64,000 nt of DNA from assembly GCF_900104815.1 (NCBI RefSeq), contig NZ_FNTD01000004.1, positions 2,930,501-2,994,500 on the forward strand. The letters are read 5' to 3'. Both the position numbers and the translations under genes were made by a program. Under the pieces are notes generated by a model. It had not been told where the DNA came from and made no database searches. It saw nothing but the letters and a program-made list of their open reading frames with translations. This document shows positions 25,852-34,624 of the stretch, one piece after another (the stretch's first letter is position 1; each line of letters begins with the position of its first letter). Source of the stretch: Streptomyces misionensis. Its GTDB lineage: Bacteria > Actinomycetota > Actinomycetes > Streptomycetales > Streptomycetaceae.

Positions 25852-28352
25852 GCGGGGCCGGTCGGGCCTGCCAGCGGCCGGGCTGCGCGGGGTCGTACGA
25901 GGACGTCGGCGGCGGCGAGCTGTACTGCGGCCTGTGCGGCCTGGCGCCCGTGGTGTCGGCCGGGGGTCCCGCCGCCGGGGCGGGGCCGGTCGGCTCGCCG
26001 CCCACCGGCGTGACCCGGGGCGCGGCCGGCGGCCGCGGCTCCGGCAGCGCCCCCAGCGCACGCACCTCCTCGCAGTCCGCCCGGTCGCGCCGTTCGGTCT
26101 CCGGGCGGCTGTCGCGCTCCCTGTCGGGCCGCTCCACCAGCCGCTCGGTGTCGGTGCGCAGCTCCGGCTCCTCCTCCGGCTCCTCCTCGGGGCGGGGCCG
26201 GCTGGGCGCGGGCCTGGTGGACGTGCCGCAGGTGCCGCGGCCCGACCCGCACACCATGGTGCTGGAGAATCCCGAGGTCCCCGAACGCAAACGGTTCTGC
26301 TCGCGCGCGGACTGCGGGGCGCCGGTCGGCCGGGCGCGGGGCGAACGGCCGGGCCGTACCGAGGGGTTCTGCACCAAGTGCGGGCACCCGTACTCCTTCG
26401 TGCCCAAGCTGAAGGCCGGGGACATCGTGCACGGCCAGTACGAGGTCGCCGGCTGCCTCGCGCACGGCGGTCTGGGCTGGATCTACCTCGCGGTGGACCG
26501 GGCCGTCTCCGACCGGTGGGTGGTGCTCAAGGGCCTGCTGGACACCGGGGACCAGGACGCGATGGCCGCCGCCATCTCCGAGCGGCGCTTCCTCGCGGAG
26601 ATCGAGCACGCCAACATCGTGCGGATCTACAACTTCGTGGAGCACCTGGACCAACGCACCGGCTCCCTCGACGGCTACATCGTCATGGAGTACCTGGGCG
26701 GCAAGTCCCTCAAGGAGATCGCCAACGCCCGCCGCACACCGGAGGGCAGACGCGATCCGCTGCCGGTGGAGCAGGCGTGCGCGTACGGCATCGAGGCGCT
26801 GGAGGCCCTCGGCCACCTGCACAGCCGCAACCTGCTGTACTGCGACTTCAAGGTCGACAACGCCATCCAGACCGGCGACCAGCTCAAGCTGATCGACATG
26901 GGCGCGGTGCGCCGCATGGACGACGACGAGTCCGCGATCTACGGCACGGTCGGCTACCAGGCGCCCGAGGTCGCCGAGGCCGGCCCCTCGGTCGCCAGCG
27001 ACCTGTACACCGTGGGCCGCACCCTGGCCGTGCTCACCTTCGACTTCCAGGGCTACACCACCGTCTACGCCGACTCGCTGCCCGACCCCGACACCATCGA
27101 GGTCTTCCGCCGCTACGAGTCCTTCTACCGGCTGCTGGTGCGCGCCACCGACCCCGACCCGGCCCGCCGCTTCGGCTCCGCCCAGGAGATGGCCGAGCAG
27201 CTGACGGGGGTGCTGCGCGAGGTCGTGGCCCTCCGGTCGGGGCAGGCCCGGCCCGCCCTGTCGACCCTGTTTGGCCCCGAAGTGCGGGTCGTCGACACGG
27301 AGTTGTTCCCCCCGCTCGCCGGGGACGTGTCGCGGCTGGGGGCGCGGGAGATGGGCGGGCGGGGCAGACGGCGCCCGCCGGCGGCGCCCGCGCCGCCCGT
27401 CTCCACTCTGGTGCGGCCGGTCGACGTCCCCGCCGCCGCGCTCGCGCTGCCGGTGCCGCTGGTCGATCCCGGTGACCCCGACGCGGGCTTCCTCGCGGGT
27501 CTGGTGGCCTCGGCGCCCGGTGAGCTGATCGGGGCGCTGGCGGCGGCGCCCGCGCGGTCCGTGGAGACACGGCTGCGGCAGGTGCGGGCCCGGCTGGAGA
27601 CCGGCGACCGGCACGGCGCGCTGGCCGGCCTGGCCGCGCTGGACGAGGAGCGGCCCGAGGACTGGCGGGTGGTCTGGTACCGCGGGGTGGCCGCCCTGGT
27701 CACCGGCGACTTCGAGGGCGCCGCCCTCGCCTTCGACGCGGTCTACGACGCCTTCCCCGGCGAGGCCGCGCCCAAGCTGGCGCTCGCCCTGTGCGCCGAG
27801 GTGCTGGGCCAGTTGGACAACGCGGCCGAGTACTACCACCTGGTGTGGGCCACCGACCTCAGCTATGTGAGCGCCGCGTTCGGACTCGCCCGGGTACGGC
27901 TCGCGACCGGGGACCGGCAGGGCGCGGTGCGCACCCTGGAGTCGGTGCCGGAGTCCTCCATCCACTACACGGCCGCCCGGGTCGCCGCGGTGCGGGCGCG
28001 GCTGAGACAGCGCACGGCGGGCGCGGGTGACGTACCGTTCCTGGACGACCTGACCGCCGCCGCCGGACAGGTCGAGGCCCTCCGGGCGTACGGTCTGGAC
28101 CCGGCGCGGCGCGAGTCGCTGTCGGCGGAAGTGCTCGGCTGCGCCCTGGACTGGATACTCTCCGGGGGCACGGACACCGCCCGGCCGGCCGCCGGCGGGC
28201 GGGTGCTGCTGGGCAGCGGACTGGACGAGCGGGGGCTGCGCTTCGGCCTGGAGCGCGCCTACCGCACGCTGGCCCGGCTGGCGCCCGGCGGCGAGGAGAG
28301 GAACGAACTGGTGGAACGGGCCAACCGTTACCGCCCCCGGACGTGGGTGTAG
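25848..28352 (+). CDS. pknG: PknG-like Ser/Thr protein kinase with zinc-ribbon and TPR regions
   Basis: 834 aa. A first Cys4 site (C8, C13, C27, C30), a Ser/Arg-rich disordered linker (about 60-120), a second Cys4 site (FCSRADC to FCTKC, about 150-177; the position of the PknG rubredoxin), then the kinase domain: glycine loop LAHGGLGWIY, Lys228 in VVLKG, catalytic Asp333 in YCDFK and metal-binding Asp350 in LIDMGAV. The kinase lacks the HRD arginine, as PknG does. TPR-like helices fill the C-terminal 330 residues. In mycobacteria PknG phosphorylates GarA to regulate glutamate metabolism. GTG 25848 overlaps the preceding stop. Confidence 0.88.
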   Translation: MSGAGRACQRPGCAGSYEDVGGGELYCGLCGLAPVVSAGGPAAGAGPVGSPPTGVTRGAAGGRGSGSAPSARTSSQSARSRRSVSGRLSRSLSGRSTSRSVSVRSSGSSSGSSSGRGRLGAGLVDVPQVPRPDPHTMVLENPEVPERKRFCSRADCGAPVGRARGERPGRTEGFCTKCGHPYSFVPKLKAGDIVHGQYEVAGCLAHGGLGWIYLAVDRAVSDRWVVLKGLLDTGDQDAMAAAISERRFLAEIEHANIVRIYNFVEHLDQRTGSLDGYIVMEYLGGKSLKEIANARRTPEGRRDPLPVEQACAYGIEALEALGHLHSRNLLYCDFKVDNAIQTGDQLKLIDMGAVRRMDDDESAIYGTVGYQAPEVAEAGPSVASDLYTVGRTLAVLTFDFQGYTTVYADSLPDPDTIEVFRRYESFYRLLVRATDPDPARRFGSAQEMAEQLTGVLREVVALRSGQARPALSTLFGPEVRVVDTELFPPLAGDVSRLGAREMGGRGRRRPPAAPAPPVSTLVRPVDVPAAALALPVPLVDPGDPDAGFLAGLVASAPGELIGALAAAPARSVETRLRQVRARLETGDRHGALAGLAALDEERPEDWRVVWYRGVAALVTGDFEGAALAFDAVYDAFPGEAAPKLALALCAEVLGQLDNAAEYYHLVWATDLSYVSAAFGLARVRLATGDRQGAVRTLESVPESSIHYTAARVAAVRARLRQRTAGAGDVPFLDDLTAAAGQVEALRAYGLDPARRESLSAEVLGCALDWILSGGTDTARPAAGGRVLLGSGLDERGLRFGLERAYRTLARLAPGGEERNELVERANRYRPRTWV

Positions 28353-28355
28353 TTG

Positions 28356-29729
28356 ATGTCGCAGAAGCCCCAGCAGGCCGCACCGGCCACGTGCCCGAGC
28401 TGCGCGGAGCCCGTCGAGCCGGGTGACCTCTTCTGTGGTGCGTGCGGGCACGACCTCTCGGTGGTGCCCGCCCCGCCGCAGGACCATCCGACGCTGACCA
28501 TGACCGGCTCCCCGGAGCCCGCGGCCCCCGCCACCGGGGAGGGTGTCCGGTGGCCCGCCCCCGAGCCGCCCGGCTCCGGCGCCACCCCGCCCGCGACGCA
28601 TCTGCCGACCGATCTGCCCGGCACCGACTCGGGCGGCCACCCGCTGCACCCCATGGAACCGGCCGCGCCACCCGCGCCCGCCGGACCGGCCACGTCCGGC
28701 GTCCGCCTGGACCGGCCGGCGGAACCGGAGGAGTACCCCTTGCAGGCACCGGACCCCCAGGCACCGAACGCGCGGACGGCCCAGGCCGGCCCGTCGCAGG
28801 AGCACCCGCAGCCCGTCCCGACCTGTGTCGCCTGCCGGGCCGGCCGCGTGGACAGCGACGGCTACTGCGAGCACTGCGGGCACGCCCAGCCCCGCGAACG
28901 CGACCACATGGAGCGGGAGTCGGGCCCGGTGGCCGCCGTCAGCGACCGCGGGCTGCGCCACCACCGCAACGAGGACGCCTTCACCGTCGGCCACACCGCG
29001 CTGCCCGACGGCACCCCGGCGGCCCTCGCCGTCGTCTGCGACGGCGTCTCCTCGGCCACCCGCCCCGACGAGGCGTCGGCCGCCGCCGCCCGGGCGGCCG
29101 GTGACACCCTGCTCGCCGCGCTGCCGCGCGGCACCCACCCGCAGGCGGCCATGCACGAGGCGATCGTCGCCGCCGCCCAGGCCGTCAACGCGCTCGCCGG
29201 GGAGCCGGACGCGGCCCGCGAGCACGACCCGCACCACAACGCCCCGGCCTGCACCATCGTCTCCGCCGTGGTCGCCGCCGGACTGCTGGTGGTCGGCTGG
29301 GTCGGCGACAGCCGCGCCTACTGGGTGCCGGACGACCGCGGCGCCCCGCCCGCCCGGCTGACCGAGGACGACTCCTGGGCCGCGCAGATGGTCGCCGCCG
29401 GGCTGATGAGCGAGGCCGAGGCGTACGCCGACGAACGGGCCCACGCCATCACCGGCTGGCTCGGCGCGGACGCCTACGAACTGGACCCGCACACCGCCTC
29501 GTTCAAGCCGGACCGGCCCGGTGTCGTGGTGGTGTGCACCGACGGGCTGTGGAACTACGCCGAGACGGCCGGGGAGATGGCCGAGACGATCCCGGCGGAC
29601 GCCGCCGTCCGCCCGCTGCACAGCGCCCGTGTCCTGGTCGGCCACGCCCTGGACGGCGGGGGCCACGACAACGTAACGGTGGCGGTCCTGCCGTTCCCGG
29701 CACCACCGCGGGGGGCAGGATCGGCCTGA
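28356..29729 (+). CDS. PP2C-family protein phosphatase with zinc ribbons
   Basis: 457 aa. Two zinc ribbons, CPSCAEPVEPGDLFCGACGH (about 10-29) and CVACRAGRVDSDGYCEHCGH (about 150-170), joined by a Pro-rich linker. Then the PPM domain: SDRGLRHHRNEDAF, VVCDGVSS, VVGWVGDSRAYW, VVVCTDGLWNY and GGHDNVTVAV; all metal-binding aspartates are present. Predicted to remove phosphates added by the adjacent kinase. ATG 28356 is 3 nt after the kinase stop (a TTG at 28353 is possible); no good Shine-Dalgarno, so coupling is likely. Confidence 0.88.
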   Translation: MSQKPQQAAPATCPSCAEPVEPGDLFCGACGHDLSVVPAPPQDHPTLTMTGSPEPAAPATGEGVRWPAPEPPGSGATPPATHLPTDLPGTDSGGHPLHPMEPAAPPAPAGPATSGVRLDRPAEPEEYPLQAPDPQAPNARTAQAGPSQEHPQPVPTCVACRAGRVDSDGYCEHCGHAQPRERDHMERESGPVAAVSDRGLRHHRNEDAFTVGHTALPDGTPAALAVVCDGVSSATRPDEASAAAARAAGDTLLAALPRGTHPQAAMHEAIVAAAQAVNALAGEPDAAREHDPHHNAPACTIVSAVVAAGLLVVGWVGDSRAYWVPDDRGAPPARLTEDDSWAAQMVAAGLMSEAEAYADERAHAITGWLGADAYELDPHTASFKPDRPGVVVVCTDGLWNYAETAGEMAETIPADAAVRPLHSARVLVGHALDGGGHDNVTVAVLPFPAPPRGAGSA

Positions 29730-29809
29730 GGCCACGGGCCGGAGGGGACCGGCCCGTACACAGCCATCGCCCGGCGTGAGCGGGGCGGTCGAGGGGGATT
29801 TGAGTCTGT

Positions 29810-31147
29810 ATGGCCAACTTCGCGAAACCTGATGTGCCGCGGTTCTCGGTGGACGTGTACCAGAACGAGTACCTGCCCGAGGGCGGCCGCGAGGTCAACG
29901 CCATCGTCACGGTGACGGCGACCGGCGGGGGCACGATCGGCAAGGGCCCGGGCGCCGCCGTTCCCGGACGGCGGCCGTCCGCCGCGGTGGCGCTCATGGT
30001 CGACTGCTCGGGCTCCATGGACTATCCGCCGACCAAGATGCGCCACGCCAGGGACGCCACGGCCGCCGCCGTCGAAACCCTGCGCGACGGCACGCACTTC
30101 GCGGTGATCGGCGGCACCCATGTGGCCACCGAGGTCTACCCGGGCGGCGGCCGGCTCGCCGTCGCCGGTCCGGCCACCCGGGAGGAGGCCAAGCGGGCGC
30201 TGCGCCGGCTGAGCGCGGGCGGCGGTACGGCCATCGGCACCTGGCTGCGGCTCGCCGACCGGCTGCTGGCCTCGGCGGACGTCACCCTGCGGCACGGCAT
30301 CCTGCTCACCGACGGCCGCAACGAGCACGAGTCGCCGGACGATCTGCGGGCCGCCCTGGACGCCTGCGCCGGACGGTTCACCTGTGACGCGCGGGGTGTG
30401 GGCACCGACTGGGAAGTGAAAGAAGTCACAGGCATCGCCTCGGCGCTCCTCGGCACCGCCGACATCGTCGCCGATCCGGCGGGCCTGGCCGCGGACTTCA
30501 CGCGGATGATGGAGACGGCGATGGACAAGGAGGTCGCCGACGTCGCCCTGCGGGTGTGGACGCCGGTCGGCACGGCCATCCGCTTCGTCAAGCAAGTCGC
30601 GCCCGCCGTCGCGGACTTGACCGGCAGACGCACCGAGGCCGGGCCCCGCGCGGGGGACTACCCCACCGGCTCCTGGGGCGACGAGTCCCGCGACTACCAC
30701 CTGTGCGTGGAGGTCCCGCCGGCCGGCCTGGGCCGGGAGATGCTGGCCGCCCGCGTCTCGCTGGTGGTGCCCCAACCGGACGGAACGGCACAGAACCTCG
30801 GCGCGCAGGGTCTCGTACGGGCGGTGTGGACCGACGACATGACGGCCTCCACCGCGATCAGCCCCCAAGTCGCCCACTACACCGGGCAGGCCGAACTGGC
30901 GCAAGTCATCAAGCAGGGGCTCGACCTTCGCAAAGTGGGCGATTTCGATGGAGCAACGGCCAAACTAGGACGGGCCGTTCAGCTGGCGAGCGCCTCCGGG
31001 AACGCGGATACTGCGAAACTGCTTGCGAAGGTGGTGGACGTGGTCGACGCCGCGACAGGTACTGTGCGGTTGAAGACGAGGGTCGCGGAGGCTGACGAGA
31101 TGACTCTGGAGACCCGGTCCACAAAAACTGTTCGTGTAAAGAAGTGA
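29810..31147 (+). CDS. VWA-domain protein of the PknG cassette
   Basis: 445 aa. The von Willebrand A domain (about 55-240) has the metal site DCSGSMD and the TDGR motif; a beta-rich region follows, then a helical C-terminal domain (GQAELAQVIKQGLDLRKVGDFDGATAKLGRA). The end, TLETRSTKTVRVKK, carries several threonines in a basic tail that could be a kinase target. No signal peptide. It is the second-last gene of the cassette, before the FHA protein. Confidence 0.85.
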   Translation: MANFAKPDVPRFSVDVYQNEYLPEGGREVNAIVTVTATGGGTIGKGPGAAVPGRRPSAAVALMVDCSGSMDYPPTKMRHARDATAAAVETLRDGTHFAVIGGTHVATEVYPGGGRLAVAGPATREEAKRALRRLSAGGGTAIGTWLRLADRLLASADVTLRHGILLTDGRNEHESPDDLRAALDACAGRFTCDARGVGTDWEVKEVTGIASALLGTADIVADPAGLAADFTRMMETAMDKEVADVALRVWTPVGTAIRFVKQVAPAVADLTGRRTEAGPRAGDYPTGSWGDESRDYHLCVEVPPAGLGREMLAARVSLVVPQPDGTAQNLGAQGLVRAVWTDDMTASTAISPQVAHYTGQAELAQVIKQGLDLRKVGDFDGATAKLGRAVQLASASGNADTAKLLAKVVDVVDAATGTVRLKTRVAEADEMTLETRSTKTVRVKK

Positions 31148-31205
31148 CCCTGGAAGCGACACCAGGCGAGCCAGCCCAGCCCTGAGACGAAGGGGAAGCC
31201 CCGAC

Positions 31206-32999
31206 ATGCCGACCTGCCCGAACGGACACCAGTCGGGTTCCGACGACTGGTGCGAGGTCTGCGGTCACCGCATGGCCGGTGCCGTGCCTCCGCCCCCGCC
31301 GCCCCCGCCGCCCGGCGGCTACGGCTTCCCGCCCCCGCAGGGCGGCCCGGCCGGTGCCCGGCCGCCCGCCGCGCCCGGCGGCGAGCCGGAGCTGTGCCCG
31401 CAGTGCCGTACCCCCCGCGAGGGCGGCGCGCCGTTCTGCGAGGAGTGCCGGTGGAACTTCCTGACCAACACGGCCACCTCGTACACCCCGGCGGCCCCGC
31501 GCCCCTCCACCCCCTCGACGCCCCGCTTCCAGCCGCCGAGTTCGACGTACGGCAGCGGTGACGGGTTCGAGTACCAGGGCTCGCGGCCCTCGCAGGTGAA
31601 CCGGCCGGCCGAGCCGATCCCGTCGTTCGGCAGCGAGCCGTCGGGGCCGACCCCGTTCGACCGCGGCACCCCGCCGGCCCCGCCGGCCAACCCCGGGCCG
31701 CCGGCCCCGCCCGCCTTCGGCAACGAGGGCCGTCCGTCCCCGTTCGGGGGCGGCCAGGGCGGTCCGTCCAGGCCCAACCCCTTCGGCGGCGACCGCGGTG
31801 GCCCGGCCGGTGGCCCCTCGGGCCCCGGCCAGGGACCCGGCCAGGGCCAGGGCGGCGGCTACGGCTACCCCCAGCCCGGCGCCGACCAGACCCCGTCCGC
31901 CTTCGACCGCCCGGGCCGGAACCAGGGCCAGGGCCCCGGCGGCCAGGACCAGAGCGGTGGTTACGGCTACCCGCAGCCCGGCGGCACCCAGGCCCCGCCC
32001 GCCTTCAACCGTCCGGGCCAGGGCCCGGGCGGCCCGGCCGGCGGCCCCTCCGTCCCCGGCCAGGGCCCCGGCAACCAGGGCCAGGGCGGCGGCTACGGCT
32101 ACCCCCAGCCCGGCGCCGACCAGACCCCGCCGAGCTTCGGCGGCGACCGCGGTCCGGGGCAGGGCCCCGGCGGCTTCGGCAACGGCCCCGGTCAGGGACC
32201 GGGCGGCCCCGCCGTCCCCACCCCCTTCGGCACCGACCCGTCCCGTCCCGTCCCGCCGCCGCCCGGCCCGACGCCGCCCGCCGGCCCCGGCGGCCAGGGG
32301 GGTCCCGGTGGTGCTCCGCAGGCGTTCTCGCCGTCCGGACCGCCCGCGCCGCCCGCCTTCCCGCGGGAGACCGGCCGTCCCCCGGCCGGTGGTCCCGGCG
32401 GCCCCGGCTCCGGCCCCTCCTTCGGCGGCGGCGAGGACGACTGGGTGATCTCCCCGCCCTCGTCCACCGGTCCCTCCGCGCCGGGCCAGGGCGGCGGCTA
32501 CGGCTACCCGCAGCCCGGCAGCGCCCAGGCCCCCGCCGGACCCGGCTTCCAGAAGGCCCCGGCCGGTCCCGCGTTCCCGGACGCGCCGGGCCAGGGCACC
32601 TGGACGGCGACCATCGGCCCGGACCGCGAGTACTTCATGGCGATGATGCAGCGCTCGGGCCCCGAGGCCACGGGCCTGAACCTGCCCGCCTACTCCCCCG
32701 AGCAGCAGCGCACCCTCACCGGTGACCAGGTGACGATCGGCCGCCGCCGGCACTCCACCGGCGACACCCCGGACATCGACCTCGCGGTGCCGCCGGAGGA
32801 CCCGGGCGTCTCGCACCAGCACGCGATGCTGGTGCAGCAGCCGGACGGCAGCTGGGCGGTGGTCGACCAGAACTCGACCAACGGCACCACGGTCAACATG
32901 TCGGAGGAGCCGATCCAGCCGTTCGTGCCGGTCCCGCTGCGGGACGGCGACCGGGTGCACGTGGGCGCCTGGACGACGATCACCGTCCGCCGGAGCTGA
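31206..32999 (+). CDS. Zinc-ribbon, Gly/Pro/Gln-rich repeat and FHA-domain protein
   Basis: 597 aa. Zinc ribbons CPNGHQSGSDDWCEVCGH (about 4-21) and CPQCRTPREGGAPFCEEC (about 66-83). Residues about 120-470 are disordered, with four copies of a GGYGYPQPG motif (near 220, 255, 300 and 430). The FHA domain (about 500-597) has TIGRRRHSTGD, SHQHAMLV and NSTNGTTVN, the phosphothreonine-binding loops. Expected to read phosphothreonine made by the cassette kinase. ATG 31206 lies 58 nt after the VWA stop. Confidence 0.88.
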   Translation: MPTCPNGHQSGSDDWCEVCGHRMAGAVPPPPPPPPPGGYGFPPPQGGPAGARPPAAPGGEPELCPQCRTPREGGAPFCEECRWNFLTNTATSYTPAAPRPSTPSTPRFQPPSSTYGSGDGFEYQGSRPSQVNRPAEPIPSFGSEPSGPTPFDRGTPPAPPANPGPPAPPAFGNEGRPSPFGGGQGGPSRPNPFGGDRGGPAGGPSGPGQGPGQGQGGGYGYPQPGADQTPSAFDRPGRNQGQGPGGQDQSGGYGYPQPGGTQAPPAFNRPGQGPGGPAGGPSVPGQGPGNQGQGGGYGYPQPGADQTPPSFGGDRGPGQGPGGFGNGPGQGPGGPAVPTPFGTDPSRPVPPPPGPTPPAGPGGQGGPGGAPQAFSPSGPPAPPAFPRETGRPPAGGPGGPGSGPSFGGGEDDWVISPPSSTGPSAPGQGGGYGYPQPGSAQAPAGPGFQKAPAGPAFPDAPGQGTWTATIGPDREYFMAMMQRSGPEATGLNLPAYSPEQQRTLTGDQVTIGRRRHSTGDTPDIDLAVPPEDPGVSHQHAMLVQQPDGSWAVVDQNSTNGTTVNMSEEPIQPFVPVPLRDGDRVHVGAWTTITVRRS

Positions 33000-33014
33000 G
33001 CCCGCGGTCGGTGG

Positions 33015-33989
33015 TCACGGGAGGGGCCAGACGTACGGCCCCTCCGGGTCGTCCAGCCAGGCCCGGACGTGCTCGCCGGCGACCGTGACGCCGTACCGCT
33101 CGCGCTCCGGTTCGCCCTCGCGCTCCCACAGCGCCCAGGCGCCTCCCGGATCGAGGGCGCCGCGGGTCAGCGCCAGCAGGAAGTGGAACGAGTCCTGTTC
33201 GCGGGCCCGGCCCGGCAGCCCCGCGAGCGAGACGCCGTCCGGCTCGGCCCTGCCCTGACCGCGCAACGGCACGAAGTAGGCGGCCGTGGAAAGGAAACGG
33301 CCCTGCGCGTGCCGCGCGTCCCGCACGGTCAGCGCGAGCAGTCCGGTGGCCAGCGGGACCACGATCCGCGCACCGGGGCGGCACTGGGCGAGCCAGGCGC
33401 GCGGCACCGTGGACAGCGCGCAGGTGGCGATGATCCGGTCGAAGGGGGCGCGTTCGGGCACCCCGCGCGCCCCGTCCCCGGTGACGACCGCCGGGTGGTA
33501 CCCGGCGGCCGCCAGGTGCCGGCGCGCCGACTCGGTGATCTCCGGTTCCAGGTCGACGGTGGTGACGAGGCCGTCGTCGCCGAGCCGGTGGGCGAGCAGG
33601 GCCGCGTTGTAGCCGGTGCCCGCGCCCACTTCGAGCACCCGGTCCCCGTCCGCCACCCGCAGCGCGGCCAGCATCCGCGCCATCAGGGAGGGCTGGCTGC
33701 TGGAGGACAGCAGCTCGCCGTCGCGCAGCCGGGTGGCCAGCGGTACGTCCGCGTAGGCGCCGCGCACCCAGCGCTCCCGGTCCTGTGGGTCGGGGCTCTC
33801 GCCCCAGCGGCGTTCGTAGCCGCGCGGCCCGGTCACGTAGTAGTACGGCACGAACAGGTGCCGGGGCACCTCGGCGAACGCCTCCCGCCACCGCGGGTCC
33901 CGCGCGAAGGCGCCGTCGGCCTCGATCTCCCGCACCAGCGCGGCCCGCGCGGCGACGGCGAGCCCCTCGATCTCGTCGGCACCTGCCAT
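33015..33989 (-). CDS. Protein-L-isoaspartate O-methyltransferase-like methyltransferase
   Basis: 324 aa, SAM-dependent. VPRHLFVPYYY, the PCMT substrate loop SSSSQPSLMARMLAAL and motif I VLEVGAGTGYNAALLA are clear; ALSTVPRAWLAQCRPGARIVVPL follows. A 100-residue C-terminal extension is common in actinobacterial members. It may repair isoaspartyl residues or act on another substrate; some relatives modify peptide natural products, but no such genes are nearby. The stop is 16 nt from the convergent FHA gene stop. Confidence 0.82.
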   Translation of the reverse strand: MAGADEIEGLAVAARAALVREIEADGAFARDPRWREAFAEVPRHLFVPYYYVTGPRGYERRWGESPDPQDRERWVRGAYADVPLATRLRDGELLSSSSQPSLMARMLAALRVADGDRVLEVGAGTGYNAALLAHRLGDDGLVTTVDLEPEITESARRHLAAAGYHPAVVTGDGARGVPERAPFDRIIATCALSTVPRAWLAQCRPGARIVVPLATGLLALTVRDARHAQGRFLSTAAYFVPLRGQGRAEPDGVSLAGLPGRAREQDSFHFLLALTRGALDPGGAWALWEREGEPERERYGVTVAGEHVRAWLDDPEGPYVWPLP

Positions 33990-34057
33990 ACGACAAGCCT
34001 AGGTCCGGTGGTCGCAAGCCCCGGGTCCTCGTCCGCCGCGTCTGAGACGATGGACGG

Positions 34058-34462
34058 GTGAATGAGATTCGGCGCGGCACGCTTCAGGAGCAGACCTTCT
34101 ACGAGCAGGTCGGCGGGGAGGACACCTTCCGCCGGCTCGTCCACCGTTTCTACCAGGGAGTCGCCGAGGACCCGGAGCTGCGGGCGATGTACCCGGAGGA
34201 GGACCTGGGCCCCGCCGAGGAGCGGCTCACCCTCTTCCTCATGCAGTACTGGGGCGGCCCGACCACCTACGGCGAGCGCCGGGGCCACCCCCGGCTGCGG
34301 ATGCGGCACGCCCCCTTCGCGGTGGACCGGGCGGCGCACGACGCCTGGCTGCGGCACATGCGGGTGGCGGTGGACGAACTGGGCCTCTCCGAGGAGCACG
34401 AGCGGACCCTGTGGAACTACCTGACGTACGCGGCCGCCTCGATGATCAACACCGCGGGCTGA
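34058..34462 (+). CDS. glbO: Truncated haemoglobin, group II (trHbO)
   Basis: 134-aa haem protein. TFYEQVGGEDTFRRLVHRFYQGVAEDPELRAMYPEEDL, YWGGPTTYGERRGHPRLRMRHAPF with the proximal His, and the WG8-type Trp region of group II near DAWLRHM. Group II globins bind oxygen and NO and are linked to oxidative and nitrosative protection. GTG 34058 is used; start to start it is divergent from the PCMT gene with 68 bp between. Confidence 0.88.
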   Translation: MNEIRRGTLQEQTFYEQVGGEDTFRRLVHRFYQGVAEDPELRAMYPEEDLGPAEERLTLFLMQYWGGPTTYGERRGHPRLRMRHAPFAVDRAAHDAWLRHMRVAVDELGLSEEHERTLWNYLTYAAASMINTAG

Positions 34463-34480
34463 CCGGCCCGCACTGAACGT

Positions 34481-34510
34481 CGGATTCCGGTCGCCCGGCG
34501 CCGGAATCCG
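34481..34510 (+). terminator. Hairpin terminator after globin gene
   Basis: A 10-bp perfect stem (CGGATTCCGG with CCGGAATCCG), 10-nt loop, 18 nt after the globin stop. Confidence 0.6.
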
Positions 34511-34624
34511 GTCACGATCCGGTATAGACCGGCCGACGACCGCTTACCCCGCGCCGGTCCGTTCTGTCACCATCGCCCGAAGTCCTGGAAGCGCCAGGCA
34601 GCACGTCCGGACGACGGGGGCCGG

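Noticed and set aside
25785..29735. 1316-codon minus-strand open frame across the kinase and phosphatase genes
   Set aside because: Antisense shadow; low-complexity composition with no recognisable domain, and the plus-strand genes have clear domains and coupled starts.
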